Shown here: in pieces, positions 1-6,112 of the stretch | Layout: each line of letters starts with the position of its first letter | Position numbering within the stretch: the stretch's first letter is position 1 | DNA from: Candidatus Treponema faecavium | Lineage (GTDB): Bacteria; Spirochaetota; Spirochaetia; Treponematales; Treponemataceae | NCBI GenBank assembly: GCA_019113455.1 | Contig: DXHG01000026.1 | Span: 1 to 8,918, forward strand | DNA: 8,918 nt | Direction: 5' to 3' | Notes under the pieces: generated by a model | Seen by the model: the letters and a program-made list of their open reading frames with translations, nothing else | What the model was told of the DNA's origin: nothing | The model's database searches: none | Made by a program: the position numbers and the translations under genes

Positions 1-99
1 CGGATAAACGGCAAATATAAATTTTGCCAACGGCAAATTTTTTATTTGCCACCGGCAAAATAAATATTTGCCATCGGGAAATTTTTTGCCGACGGTATA
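1..99. repeat. Left array of 22-bp-spaced TTTGCC-N3-GGCAAA palindromes
   Basis: Four palindromic units start at 23, 45, 67 and 85. The first two are exact (TTTGCCaacGGCAAA and TTTGCCaccGGCAAA), the third has GGGAAA as its right arm, and the fourth decays to GGTATA. A further right arm, GGCAAAT, at 10-16 belongs to a cut or variant unit beginning CGGATAAAC. Right arms sit at 10, 32, 54, 76 and 94, so the period is 22, 22, 22 and then 18 bp. The 7-bp linkers are pure A/T and the three central bases vary. Each unit is a 6-bp stem with a 3-base loop. The segment 1-38 recurs inverted at 8778-8815 with 35 of 38 bases identical. The function is unknown. It could be an array of dimer-binding sites, a REP-like intergenic element or a chain of weak bidirectional terminators. 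Confidence 0.85.
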
Positions 100-154
100 T
101 ATCCAGCCGCACACCATCGTTGCAGCAATACCGGCTGCCGCAGTGCCCCAAGCG

Positions 155-181
155 GCAGTTTTAGGCTATGTCCTAAACTGC
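155..181. repeat. Imperfect inverted repeat (hairpin)
   Basis: CAGTTTTAGG (156-165) pairs with CCTAAACTG (172-180) across the six-base loop CTATGT, with one unpaired T, and G155-C181 extends the stem to ten pairs. No run of T follows on either strand, so it is not a typical intrinsic terminator. Its role is unknown. Confidence 0.6.
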
Positions 182-256
182 GTAAGCAAACCGCAGGTCT
201 GCATCTGGAATAAGAAAGGAAAAAGACCTGTAAAATGCAAAACACCTTACAGTGAA

Positions 257-327
257 CTGCAAAGAAAACAAGCCGTGCGTACCAACGCAGCAGACACCCC
301 GCAGGAACCTGCAAAAAAAACAAGCCG
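257..327. repeat. Two 19-bp direct repeats, 52 bp apart
   Basis: The motif CTGCAAA(G/A)AAAACAAGCCG occurs at 257-275 and at 309-327 with one mismatch in 19. Both copies continue into GC-rich sequence that differs. This could be the relic of a short duplication. No gene or known element is associated with it. Confidence 0.55.
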
Positions 328-374
328 CGCGCGCAGCGCACATGCCTCCGCCCCTGGAGCTCTGTCAGAGCACA

Positions 375-403
375 TTGAAAAAAAGTGCGATTTATGATAT
401 GAA
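375..403 (+). promoter_or_regulatory. Probable sigma-70-type promoter for tRNA-Arg and lysS
   Basis: A -35-like TTGAAA (375-380) is followed by exactly 17 bp and a -10-like TATGAA (398-403). Transcription would start near 410 and give a leader of about 46 bases before the tRNA. No other promoter-like pair lies closer to the tRNA, and there is no gap between tRNA and lysS for a second promoter, so this one probably serves both. Confidence 0.5.
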
Positions 404-409
404 TATGTC

Positions 410-449
410 GGCATATCGTATGCACGGCATACCTGCATACCGATGTGCC
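410..449 (+). promoter_or_regulatory. Leader hairpin immediately upstream of tRNA-Arg
   Basis: GGCATATCG (410-418) pairs with CGATGTGCC (441-449), including one G-U pair. TATGC (419-423) pairs with GCATA (435-439), leaving C440 bulged and the eleven-base loop 424-434. That gives a 14-bp stem beginning at the predicted transcription start. A rival pairing uses GTATGC (418-423) with the first GCATAC (427-432). The two folds exclude each other because GCATAC is present twice. It may be a precursor-processing or stability element. A regulatory role is speculative. Confidence 0.5.
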
Positions 450-455
450 CTCCGT

Positions 456-529
456 GGTCCATTAGCTCAGCTGGATAGAGCGGTTGCCTCCTAAGCAACA
501 GGTCGGACGTTCGACTCGTCTATGGGCCG
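456..529 (+). tRNA. tRNA-Arg, anticodon CCU
   Basis: The full cloverleaf can be folded by eye. The acceptor stem GGTCCAT (456-462) pairs with ATGGGCC (522-528) through one G-U pair. The D stem is GCTC/GAGC (465-468 and 478-481) with GG in the loop. The anticodon stem GTTGC/GCAAC encloses the loop CTCCTAA (488-494), which gives anticodon CCT and reads AGG codons. The variable loop is AGGTC. The T stem GGACG/CGTCT encloses TTCGACT. The discriminator is G529. The CCA end is not encoded, since TAT follows, so maturation needs 3' trimming and CCA addition. The coding sequence of lysS begins two bases after the discriminator. Confidence 0.95.
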
Positions 530-530
530 T

Positions 531-2135
531 ATGAACAGCGACACGATAACGAAGCCTTCTCTCAGCCATTGGGCGGATCAGACTGCCGATAAGATTATCC
601 GCGAGCGCGGAGATCTTGACGTGTATACCTGCGCGTCAGGCATTACGCCTTCCGGTACAGTGCATATCGGCAACTTTCGCGAAATCATTTCCGTTGATCT
701 TGTAGTGCGCGCGCTGCAAAGCCGCGGAAAAAACGTCCGCTTTATTTATTCCTGGGACGACTACGATGTGTTCAGAAAAGTGCCGCAGAACATGCCGAAC
801 GCCGAAAAACTTGCGCAGTATCTGCGTTTTCCTATCACGCTTGTTCCTGATCCGTTCGGCCGCGATGAGTCGTATGCGCGGCATCATGAAGTTGACGTAG
901 AGTCGGTGCTTCCGCTTGTGGGTATTCATCCAGAGTACCTGTATCAGGCGGAACGGTATCGTTCGCACCGGTATGCCGAGGGCATGAAAAAGGCGCTGCA
1001 GAACAGGGAGCGCATTAAAGACTGCCTGAACCGCTTCCGCGATGAGCAGCATAAAATTCCTGCCGATGAGGCATACTGGCCTGTTTCCGCATTCTGCGCT
1101 CAGTGCAGCCGCGACACGACCGTTATCGACGGCTATGACGGCGAATACGGCGTATCATATCACTGCACGAGCTGCGGTTTTTCTGAAACGGCTGATCTGC
1201 GCACTTCGTCAGGCATTAAGCTTGGCTGGCGTGTTGACTGGCCGATGCGCTGGGAGCACGAACACGTGGTGTTTGAGCCTGCGGGCAAGGATCACCACAG
1301 TCAGGGCGGTTCGTTTGACACGGCGCGGCTTGTTGCAAAAGAGATATATGGCTGGCAGGCGCCGGTGTCGTTCCGCTACGATTTTATCGGCATAAAGGGA
1401 ACGCCGGGCAAAATGTCGTCTTCAAAAGGAGCCGTGATCAGCCTGCGCGATGTGCTTAACGTGTATCAGCCTGAAATTGCGCGGTATCTGTTTGCCGGCA
1501 CGCGCCCCAATACGGAGTTTGCAATCAGCTTTGATCTTGATGTGCTTAAAACATACGAGGACTATGATCGCACGGAGCGGATTGCGTGGGGCGTTGATAA
1601 GGCGAAAAATGAACAGATATACGCGAAAGAACGGCGTATCTATGAGCTTTCGCAGGTTGACGGTATGCCTGAAATGATGCCGTATCAGGTGCCGCTGCGT
1701 CATTTGTGCAATTTACTGCAGATAAATTCCGGCGATATTGATGCGGTGATTGCCGGTCTGCCCGATGTTGCGCCTGCGCAGGAACGGCGGCTGCGTGAGC
1801 GCTGCCGGTGCGCGTGGTACTGGATCAGCGAATGCGCGCCCGACGACTTCCGGTTCTCGCTGCGCCTTGACGGGTCGCGCGCCGAGCTCGATGGGGCGGC
1901 GCTTGCGGCGGTAAAAAAACTGCGCGATGAAGTGGTGCCGCATATGGATGAACTTGCGGAAAAGCCGCTTTCTGAGGCGGTGTACGCTGTCGCCGGCGAG
2001 TGCGGGCTTGAACCGAAAGCGCTGTTTGCCGCCGTGTATCAGGCGCTTATTGCAAAGGATCAGGGGCCGCGTCTTGCAAGCTTTATGAAAATTATCGGGC
2101 GCGCGCGTCTGGAACAGATACTTTCCGTATATTGA
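531..2135 (+). CDS. lysS: Class I lysyl-tRNA synthetase
   Basis: This enzyme charges tRNA-Lys with lysine in the cytoplasm. It is the class I (Rossmann-fold) form of archaea and spirochaetes, not the class II form of most bacteria. Seen in the 534-residue product: HWAD near the N-terminus, the HIGH-type motif HIGN at 45-48, a four-cysteine zinc ribbon (C189, C192, C212, C215), the stretch FEPAGKDHHSQGGSFDT typical of the family, and a KMSKS loop KMSSSKG at 294-300. The length is close to that of the Borrelia enzyme as I recall it. I chose ATG 531. The in-frame ATG at 522 lies inside the tRNA acceptor stem, and no other start precedes the HWAD region. No Shine-Dalgarno sequence is visible, because the upstream bases are tRNA. 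The gene is probably co-transcribed with tRNA-Arg and translated from a processed, nearly leaderless mRNA. Confidence 0.95.
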   Translation: MNSDTITKPSLSHWADQTADKIIRERGDLDVYTCASGITPSGTVHIGNFREIISVDLVVRALQSRGKNVRFIYSWDDYDVFRKVPQNMPNAEKLAQYLRFPITLVPDPFGRDESYARHHEVDVESVLPLVGIHPEYLYQAERYRSHRYAEGMKKALQNRERIKDCLNRFRDEQHKIPADEAYWPVSAFCAQCSRDTTVIDGYDGEYGVSYHCTSCGFSETADLRTSSGIKLGWRVDWPMRWEHEHVVFEPAGKDHHSQGGSFDTARLVAKEIYGWQAPVSFRYDFIGIKGTPGKMSSSKGAVISLRDVLNVYQPEIARYLFAGTRPNTEFAISFDLDVLKTYEDYDRTERIAWGVDKAKNEQIYAKERRIYELSQVDGMPEMMPYQVPLRHLCNLLQINSGDIDAVIAGLPDVAPAQERRLRERCRCAWYWISECAPDDFRFSLRLDGSRAELDGAALAAVKKLRDEVVPHMDELAEKPLSEAVYAVAGECGLEPKALFAAVYQALIAKDQGPRLASFMKIIGRARLEQILSVY

Positions 2136-2190
2136 CAAGTGGTACAGCGAATCAGTATTCCTGCTCCGAACCGTTCCGGCGGCGCATAGC

Positions 2191-2206
2191 CGGCGTATTG
2201 ACGCCG
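2191..2206. other. Small GC-rich hairpin downstream of lysS
   Basis: CGGCGT (2191-2196) and ACGCCG (2201-2206) form a perfect 6-bp stem with an ATTG loop. CCGGC (2176-2180) and GCCGG further left offer a competing stem. No T tract follows directly on the plus strand, so it is at best a weak or factor-assisted terminator for lysS. Confidence 0.3.
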
Positions 2207-2224
2207 TTGCCGCGTATAAAAAAA

Positions 2225-2259
2225 TTGACAGATTGCAAAAGTGCCTGTATGCTTATAAT
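2225..2259 (+). promoter_or_regulatory. Probable promoter of the chemoreceptor gene
   Basis: A perfect -35 hexamer TTGACA (2225-2230) is followed after 17 bp by TATGCT (2248-2253). A better -10 match, TATAAT (2254-2259), sits directly after it, but at a 23-bp spacing that is too long for the same -35. I see no sigma-28-type motif (TAAA-N15-GCCGATAA), although chemotaxis genes often use one. The leader would be about 45-55 bases of A/T-rich sequence. Confidence 0.5.
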
Positions 2260-2289
2260 GAAAATTATATTAGTAAAAAACTTTATTTT

Positions 2290-2307
2290 ATAGTTTTATA
2301 GTAGGAA
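2290..2307 (+). promoter_or_regulatory. Half-operator-like motif and ribosome binding site before the chemoreceptor
   Basis: ATAGTTTTATA (2290-2300) is identical to the first 11 bases of the 20-bp palindrome in the transporter promoter (8690-8700). AGGAA (2303-2307) is a good Shine-Dalgarno sequence five bases before ATG 2313 and fixes that start. The ribosome site is well supported. A shared regulator for the half-site is only a possibility, since A/T-rich words match easily by chance. Confidence 0.45.
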
Positions 2308-2312
2308 CAGTT

Positions 2313-4232
2313 ATGCGCTTAAACTCTAAATATTCGCTGATGGTGGTTATTGTCGCCGTTATCGTTATCGTTAATTCCATTACGCTGGTGCGCGGTTTTT
2401 CTTCTATTATAGAGCTGAAGAATTTTGAAAATACGCTGAGCTCAATAAACGTGTCGTTTATGCAGATAGCGGCGTTTGACAGCAATATGCGCCTTAAAGG
2501 AACCGATATTAAGAATCTGGCCTCCAACTGGGATGAGCTTGTTGCCGATGTGGAAGATAATCTTATTGTGCTGGCTGAATCTCCGGCAAACCGGATGCTG
2601 CCTGACGAGATGCTCGGCGACCTTGAATCCTTTAATTCCTATTGGAATGTGCTGCGCGGCATGATTGTCAATATCAGCGATCAGTACGTGTTCTTATCGA
2701 ATTATACGTACAGCGCGGTGGTAGAAAGCATTATTGAAACTTCCGGTATGGATTCCGCGGTGCGTATGTTTTCCGGTACGGAAAACTTGGGCGAAGTGCG
2801 CGACGCGCTGACACGCATCAGCAGTTTTATGGCGGTATTCCAGAATTCGCAGGATCGCTGTGAAATTGTAATTATGCGGCTGAGCGACAACGTCTCGGCT
2901 CTTGCTGAACAGCGCTATGAGATGTTCAGCATATTATCGCTGCTTATGGCGGTTGTTTCAGCGCTGATTGTTATCTGTTTGACGATGCTTGTAACGCGCC
3001 ACCTGATCAGCCGCATAAAGATTGTGCAGTCCATATCAAACGAGCTTGCGTCGTGGAATTTGACGGTGCGCACCGAGGCGGTGCAGAAAGACGAAGTGGG
3101 AGACCTTATGCGGAATCTCAATTCCACGATACAGACGCTTGATTCGTTTCTTGGCGGCGTAAAAACGATTGCCGCGGACGCGGCATCATACGGACATTCG
3201 GTGAATAATGAGGCTGAAGACATCGCCGCCGCCGCGGCACAGATAGAAACAAGCCTTGAGAATTTCAGGGAACAGTTCGGTGCGCTTGATAATGCCGTTG
3301 AGCGTTCCGTTTCCGCTTTGAGCGAAATGGAAGATGCCGCACGGACGCTTGTTGCAGACAACGAGGTGCAGTCGCGCGCGATTCAGGAGAATTCGTCTTC
3401 GGTCGGCGAAATGGCGAATACGCTTGCCGAAATTGCCGGCATGGCTGAACAGCGGACAGAAAGCGCGACGGTTATACAGTCGCTGGTCAGAAACGGCGAT
3501 GAGAAAATTACTGCAACGAACCAGCTTCTGAATGAGATAAACGGGCAGCTGAGCGAAATAAGCGAGATTGTCGATATTATCAACGCGATTGCGGAACAGA
3601 CAAACATCCTTTCGATGAATGCGGCGATAGAAAGCGCCCATGCCGGAGACGCGGGCAAAGGTTTTGGTGTTGTTGCCGAAGAAATCAGGGTGCTCGCGGA
3701 ATCTACCGGAGAAAACGCGAAGCGCATCGGTCGGTCGCTGTACGCGATTGTATCGAAAGTGCAGGACGCCAATGTGTCAAGCGCGGATGCGGCCGTTGCG
3801 TTTGGACAGATAAGCGAACAGACGGTTGATATGCTCAATTCGCTGCGCGACATTACGCAGGGCGTTAAGCTCGTTGACGATAAGACAAAGCAGGTTGCGC
3901 AGCGTACCGACGAAGTATCGCAGACGGCTCAGCAGATAGACGGCTACTGCGACCAGCTGTCTAATCAGCAGGCTGCCGTATCGGAGCAGATCAATTCTAT
4001 AAAAGCGGCTTTTGCACAGGCGATGTCAGGCGTTACCGAGATACGAAACGGCACGCAGCAGATTGCACAGCGTATGCAGAACATTACGTCGAGCAGCTCC
4101 GCCAACTGCGACAAGATGGAGCAGCTTGGCAATGAGCTTGATATATTTAAGACATCCTGCGCGGCTGACGGCGGCGCGCCCGAAAATACAGCCCGCGCTG
4201 CGGAGACAGCACCAGAAACAGCAGCGCCGTAA
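2313..4232 (+). CDS. Methyl-accepting chemotaxis protein (chemoreceptor)
   Basis: This is an inner-membrane receptor that passes ligand information to CheW/CheA. The 639-residue product has an N-terminal membrane segment (about 9-26), a periplasmic region of about 175 residues with no fold I can name, a second membrane segment (about 204-228), a HAMP linker to about 280, and a long coiled-coil signalling domain. The hairpin tip at about 425-455 contains IAEQTNILSMNAAIESAHAG followed by DAGKGFGVVAEEIRVLAES, the conserved CheA/CheW contact region, with the SMNAAIESAH wording I associate with spirochaete receptors. The coiled coil ends at ELDIFK (about 608-613). The remaining Ala/Thr/Pro-rich tail lies wholly within the antisense of the neighbouring permease gene. 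No NWETF-type CheR-docking pentapeptide is present at the C-terminus. AGGAA sits five bases before the start. The ligand is unknown. Confidence 0.95.
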   Translation: MRLNSKYSLMVVIVAVIVIVNSITLVRGFSSIIELKNFENTLSSINVSFMQIAAFDSNMRLKGTDIKNLASNWDELVADVEDNLIVLAESPANRMLPDEMLGDLESFNSYWNVLRGMIVNISDQYVFLSNYTYSAVVESIIETSGMDSAVRMFSGTENLGEVRDALTRISSFMAVFQNSQDRCEIVIMRLSDNVSALAEQRYEMFSILSLLMAVVSALIVICLTMLVTRHLISRIKIVQSISNELASWNLTVRTEAVQKDEVGDLMRNLNSTIQTLDSFLGGVKTIAADAASYGHSVNNEAEDIAAAAAQIETSLENFREQFGALDNAVERSVSALSEMEDAARTLVADNEVQSRAIQENSSSVGEMANTLAEIAGMAEQRTESATVIQSLVRNGDEKITATNQLLNEINGQLSEISEIVDIINAIAEQTNILSMNAAIESAHAGDAGKGFGVVAEEIRVLAESTGENAKRIGRSLYAIVSKVQDANVSSADAAVAFGQISEQTVDMLNSLRDITQGVKLVDDKTKQVAQRTDEVSQTAQQIDGYCDQLSNQQAAVSEQINSIKAAFAQAMSGVTEIRNGTQQIAQRMQNITSSSSANCDKMEQLGNELDIFKTSCAADGGAPENTARAAETAPETAAP

Positions 4233-5043
4233 GATACGGAAACGCAAGCAGCACGGCTGACGGTATTGACGGAAGCCATGAAATATTTTGCATATTATTT
4301 GCGCCGTACTGCGCCGCAGTAAACAGCAGCACGGCAGCCGCAGTTCCTGCGGTTGTGCGTCTGCCTAAAAACACGGCGGCAAGCGCCGTCCAGCCCATCC
4401 CTGAACTGATATTGGGAACAAACGCAGAGAGCCTGAACGCCAGTATGCAGCCCGCGCAGGCGCTGCCTGCCGCGGCGATGCACCAGCTGATATTCTGCCA
4501 TTTTGCCGCGGATATGCCGCGGACTGCAAGCACGTCGGCATCGCTTCCGCAGATTTTTATGTACTGACCGCTTTTTGTATACTCATACACCGCCATGCAG
4601 ACAAGCGCCAAAAGCCACCCTATGCAGCTGAGCTGCACCCGCGAAAACAGCGCCGTATACTGAAACGCCGCCGAGGTGAGCACACCCTTTGTGTGATAGA
4701 CGAGCGGCGACAATACGGTTATAAGGCCGTTTGAAAGCGCGTTTGCAGCAAGCGCCGTGAGAAAATAATTTGCGCGTGTATATTGGCTGAACCGCGCTAT
4801 GCCGTACATGAGCGCGGTGCAGACGCACACGGCGGCGGCTCCTGCGAATAACGCCGCGGGTATCTGCGGCAGCCCCGCCTGGGCAAGGCAGACGGCGGCG
4901 GAAAAGCAGCAGAACGCCGAAAGGTTTATGATTCCTTCTGAAAATACCGCGAGGATACCGGCGCGTTCGCTTGCAAGCGCGCCAAGCGATGCGAGCAAAA
5001 GCGGTGCTGCGGCAATCAGTATATCAGAAACGAATGCAGGCAT
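4147..5043 (-). CDS. ABC importer permease, BMP/riboflavin-type (RfuD-like), second permease
   Basis: This 298-residue membrane protein of the RbsC/LivH-type permease family is the last gene of the operon. Family signature: a hydrophobic start followed by ASERAGILAVFSEGIINLSAF at about 24-44, equivalent to the SERAG-x-NIG-x-EG-x-M-x-GA segment of permeases that work with BMP-type binding proteins. About eight hydrophobic segments are visible, and the C-terminus is short and arginine-rich (RARRRQPRRMS), as expected for a cytoplasmic tail. ATG 5043 follows the stop of the preceding permease in the arrangement TGA-T-ATG, and AAGGA lies about 11 bases upstream. It should pair with the upstream permease to form the channel. 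Its last 86 bp overlap the convergent chemoreceptor gene. The substrate is inferred (riboflavin or a nucleoside). Confidence 0.88.
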   Translation of the reverse strand: MPAFVSDILIAAAPLLLASLGALASERAGILAVFSEGIINLSAFCCFSAAVCLAQAGLPQIPAALFAGAAAVCVCTALMYGIARFSQYTRANYFLTALAANALSNGLITVLSPLVYHTKGVLTSAAFQYTALFSRVQLSCIGWLLALVCMAVYEYTKSGQYIKICGSDADVLAVRGISAAKWQNISWCIAAAGSACAGCILAFRLSAFVPNISSGMGWTALAAVFLGRRTTAGTAAAVLLFTAAQYGANNMQNISWLPSIPSAVLLAFPYLTALLFLVLSPQRGLYFRARRRQPRRMS

Positions 5044-5044
5044 A

Positions 5045-6112
5045 TCAGCTTTGTTCCTTTTTTATACGCACGATAAATTGCGCGGAAATGCACAAAAGTA
5101 TTGCCGCCTGTATGATGCCGGTTACGTCAATTGTGAGATTATTGGTGAGAATCGCTTTGTCGGCGGCGCTGAAAAGCCAGCCAAGCACCAGGCAGGCGGG
5201 CATAATGGCGAGCGGATGGCAGCGCGCAATGAGCGCAGCCGTGAGCGCGTTCCAGCCCATGCCGGCATAAAAGCCCTGCGGACAGCAGTAATACGTACCG
5301 GCGGCGGCACAGAAACCTGCAAGGCCGTGCATCCCGCCTGAAATAAACATACCGGCTATGACGGCCCGCTGCGGGCGCAGTCCTGAATAGCGGGCGAATT
5401 CCTGTGCAGAGCCGCAGATACGGAACCGTTTGCCCGCCTGTGTCCTGTACAGAATGAGGGCGCACGCGATGCACAAGGCTGCAGCCGCAAAGAACGATAT
5501 ATTGAGTGCCGATGGCGGCAGCAGCTGTGTAAGGCGCAGCTCCTGCGCGATGCGCGGCGTTGCAAGCAGGTTTTGCGCTGCATCGCGGAACGGACCCGCT
5601 ATTGCCGCATCGATAAGGGGAATGGACGCGGCGGAAAGCAAAAACGAAGAAAGCAGTTCGCTTACATTGCGGTATACTTTCATCATGCCGCAAAAAGCCG
5701 CAATCGCGCCAGACACGAGAAACGCCGCTGCTGCGGCGATAAGCAGCACGCAGCCTGCCGGCAGCAGTCCCGATGCCGGCGTCGCCGCGCTGAGTATGAG
5801 CGAAGCGGTAAAGCCTGAAAGATATATCTGGCCTTCCCCGCCTAAGTTAAAGCTTCCTGATACAATAGCGCACGCCGCGCCGAGCGCGCCGAACGCAAGC
5901 AGCGCCGCCGTATTGAGCATTGAGCCGGTATAATACGGCGCTGAGAACGGCCCTGAAAAAAACTGCGCGAGTGTCTGCATCGGATGCGCGGAAGAAAGGG
6001 AAACAAGCGCCGCCGATATGCCGATGCCTGCTCCAAGCGCGAGCAGGGAACTTTTGAGCTGCCGTACCGCGCGTTTTGTGTGTATGGTTTTTAGTCGTGA
6101 TAAGAATGTCAT
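5045..6112 (-). CDS. ABC importer permease, BMP/riboflavin-type (RfuC-like), first permease
   Basis: This 355-residue inner-membrane protein has many hydrophobic helices after a basic N-terminus (MTFLSRLKTIHTKRAVRQLK). The segment around ALLAFGALGAACAIVSGSFN, followed by LGGEGQIYLSG, matches the family motif AF-x-x-G-x-FN-I/L-G-x-EGQ-x-x-x-G of permeases paired with BMP-type lipoproteins. I chose ATG 6112 because its ATGA overlaps the ATPase stop (TGA 6111-6109), a normal operon junction, and GGCGG lies about seven bases upstream. The longer frame, which starts at 6277, would add 55 Arg/His-rich residues that merely shadow the ATPase gene. The stop is one base from the start of the second permease. 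Confidence 0.88.
   Translation of the reverse strand: MTFLSRLKTIHTKRAVRQLKSSLLALGAGIGISAALVSLSSAHPMQTLAQFFSGPFSAPYYTGSMLNTAALLAFGALGAACAIVSGSFNLGGEGQIYLSGFTASLILSAATPASGLLPAGCVLLIAAAAAFLVSGAIAAFCGMMKVYRNVSELLSSFLLSAASIPLIDAAIAGPFRDAAQNLLATPRIAQELRLTQLLPPSALNISFFAAAALCIACALILYRTQAGKRFRICGSAQEFARYSGLRPQRAVIAGMFISGGMHGLAGFCAAAGTYYCCPQGFYAGMGWNALTAALIARCHPLAIMPACLVLGWLFSAADKAILTNNLTIDVTGIIQAAILLCISAQFIVRIKKEQS

Larger units (their letters stand above)
100..374. other. Gene-less stretch before the tRNA promoter
   Basis: I see no credible gene here. The open frames on both strands are short and overlap each other. They lack a convincing ribosome binding site and give Arg/Cys/Ala-rich translations with no recognisable motif, and the longest ones run into the palindrome array. 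The stretch holds an imperfect inverted repeat (155-181), a pair of 19-bp direct repeats (257-275 and 309-327) and a short palindrome, GCTCTGTCAGAGC, at 359-371 just upstream of the tRNA promoter. It may be degraded intergenic or mobile-element DNA. That is inference only. Confidence 0.5.

Noticed and set aside
1..99. CRISPR array
   Set aside because: Repeats are only 15 bp, separated by about 7 bp of A/T sequence, with no spacers of usual length and no cas genes in the window.
1..181. Integron attC sites (large chromosomal integrons are known in Treponema)
   Set aside because: No paired RYYYAAC/GTTRRRY boxes in the right arrangement, no cassette-like small genes and no integrase.
42..425. 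Long open frames on both strands between the left array and the tRNA
   Set aside because: They overlap one another, have no ribosome site, run through the palindrome array and give compositionally odd products without motifs.
522..530. ATG 522 as the lysS start
   Set aside because: It lies in the 3' acceptor strand of the tRNA. Only three residues would be added before the better-placed ATG 531.
2136..2312. Sigma-28 flagellar-type promoter for the chemoreceptor
   Set aside because: No TAAA-N15-GCCGATAA-like pair is visible, and TTGACA with a 17-bp spacer fits better.
5430..5933. Plus-strand open frames across the permease and ATPase genes
   Set aside because: They are antisense shadows of well-supported minus-strand genes, with no motifs or ribosome sites of their own.
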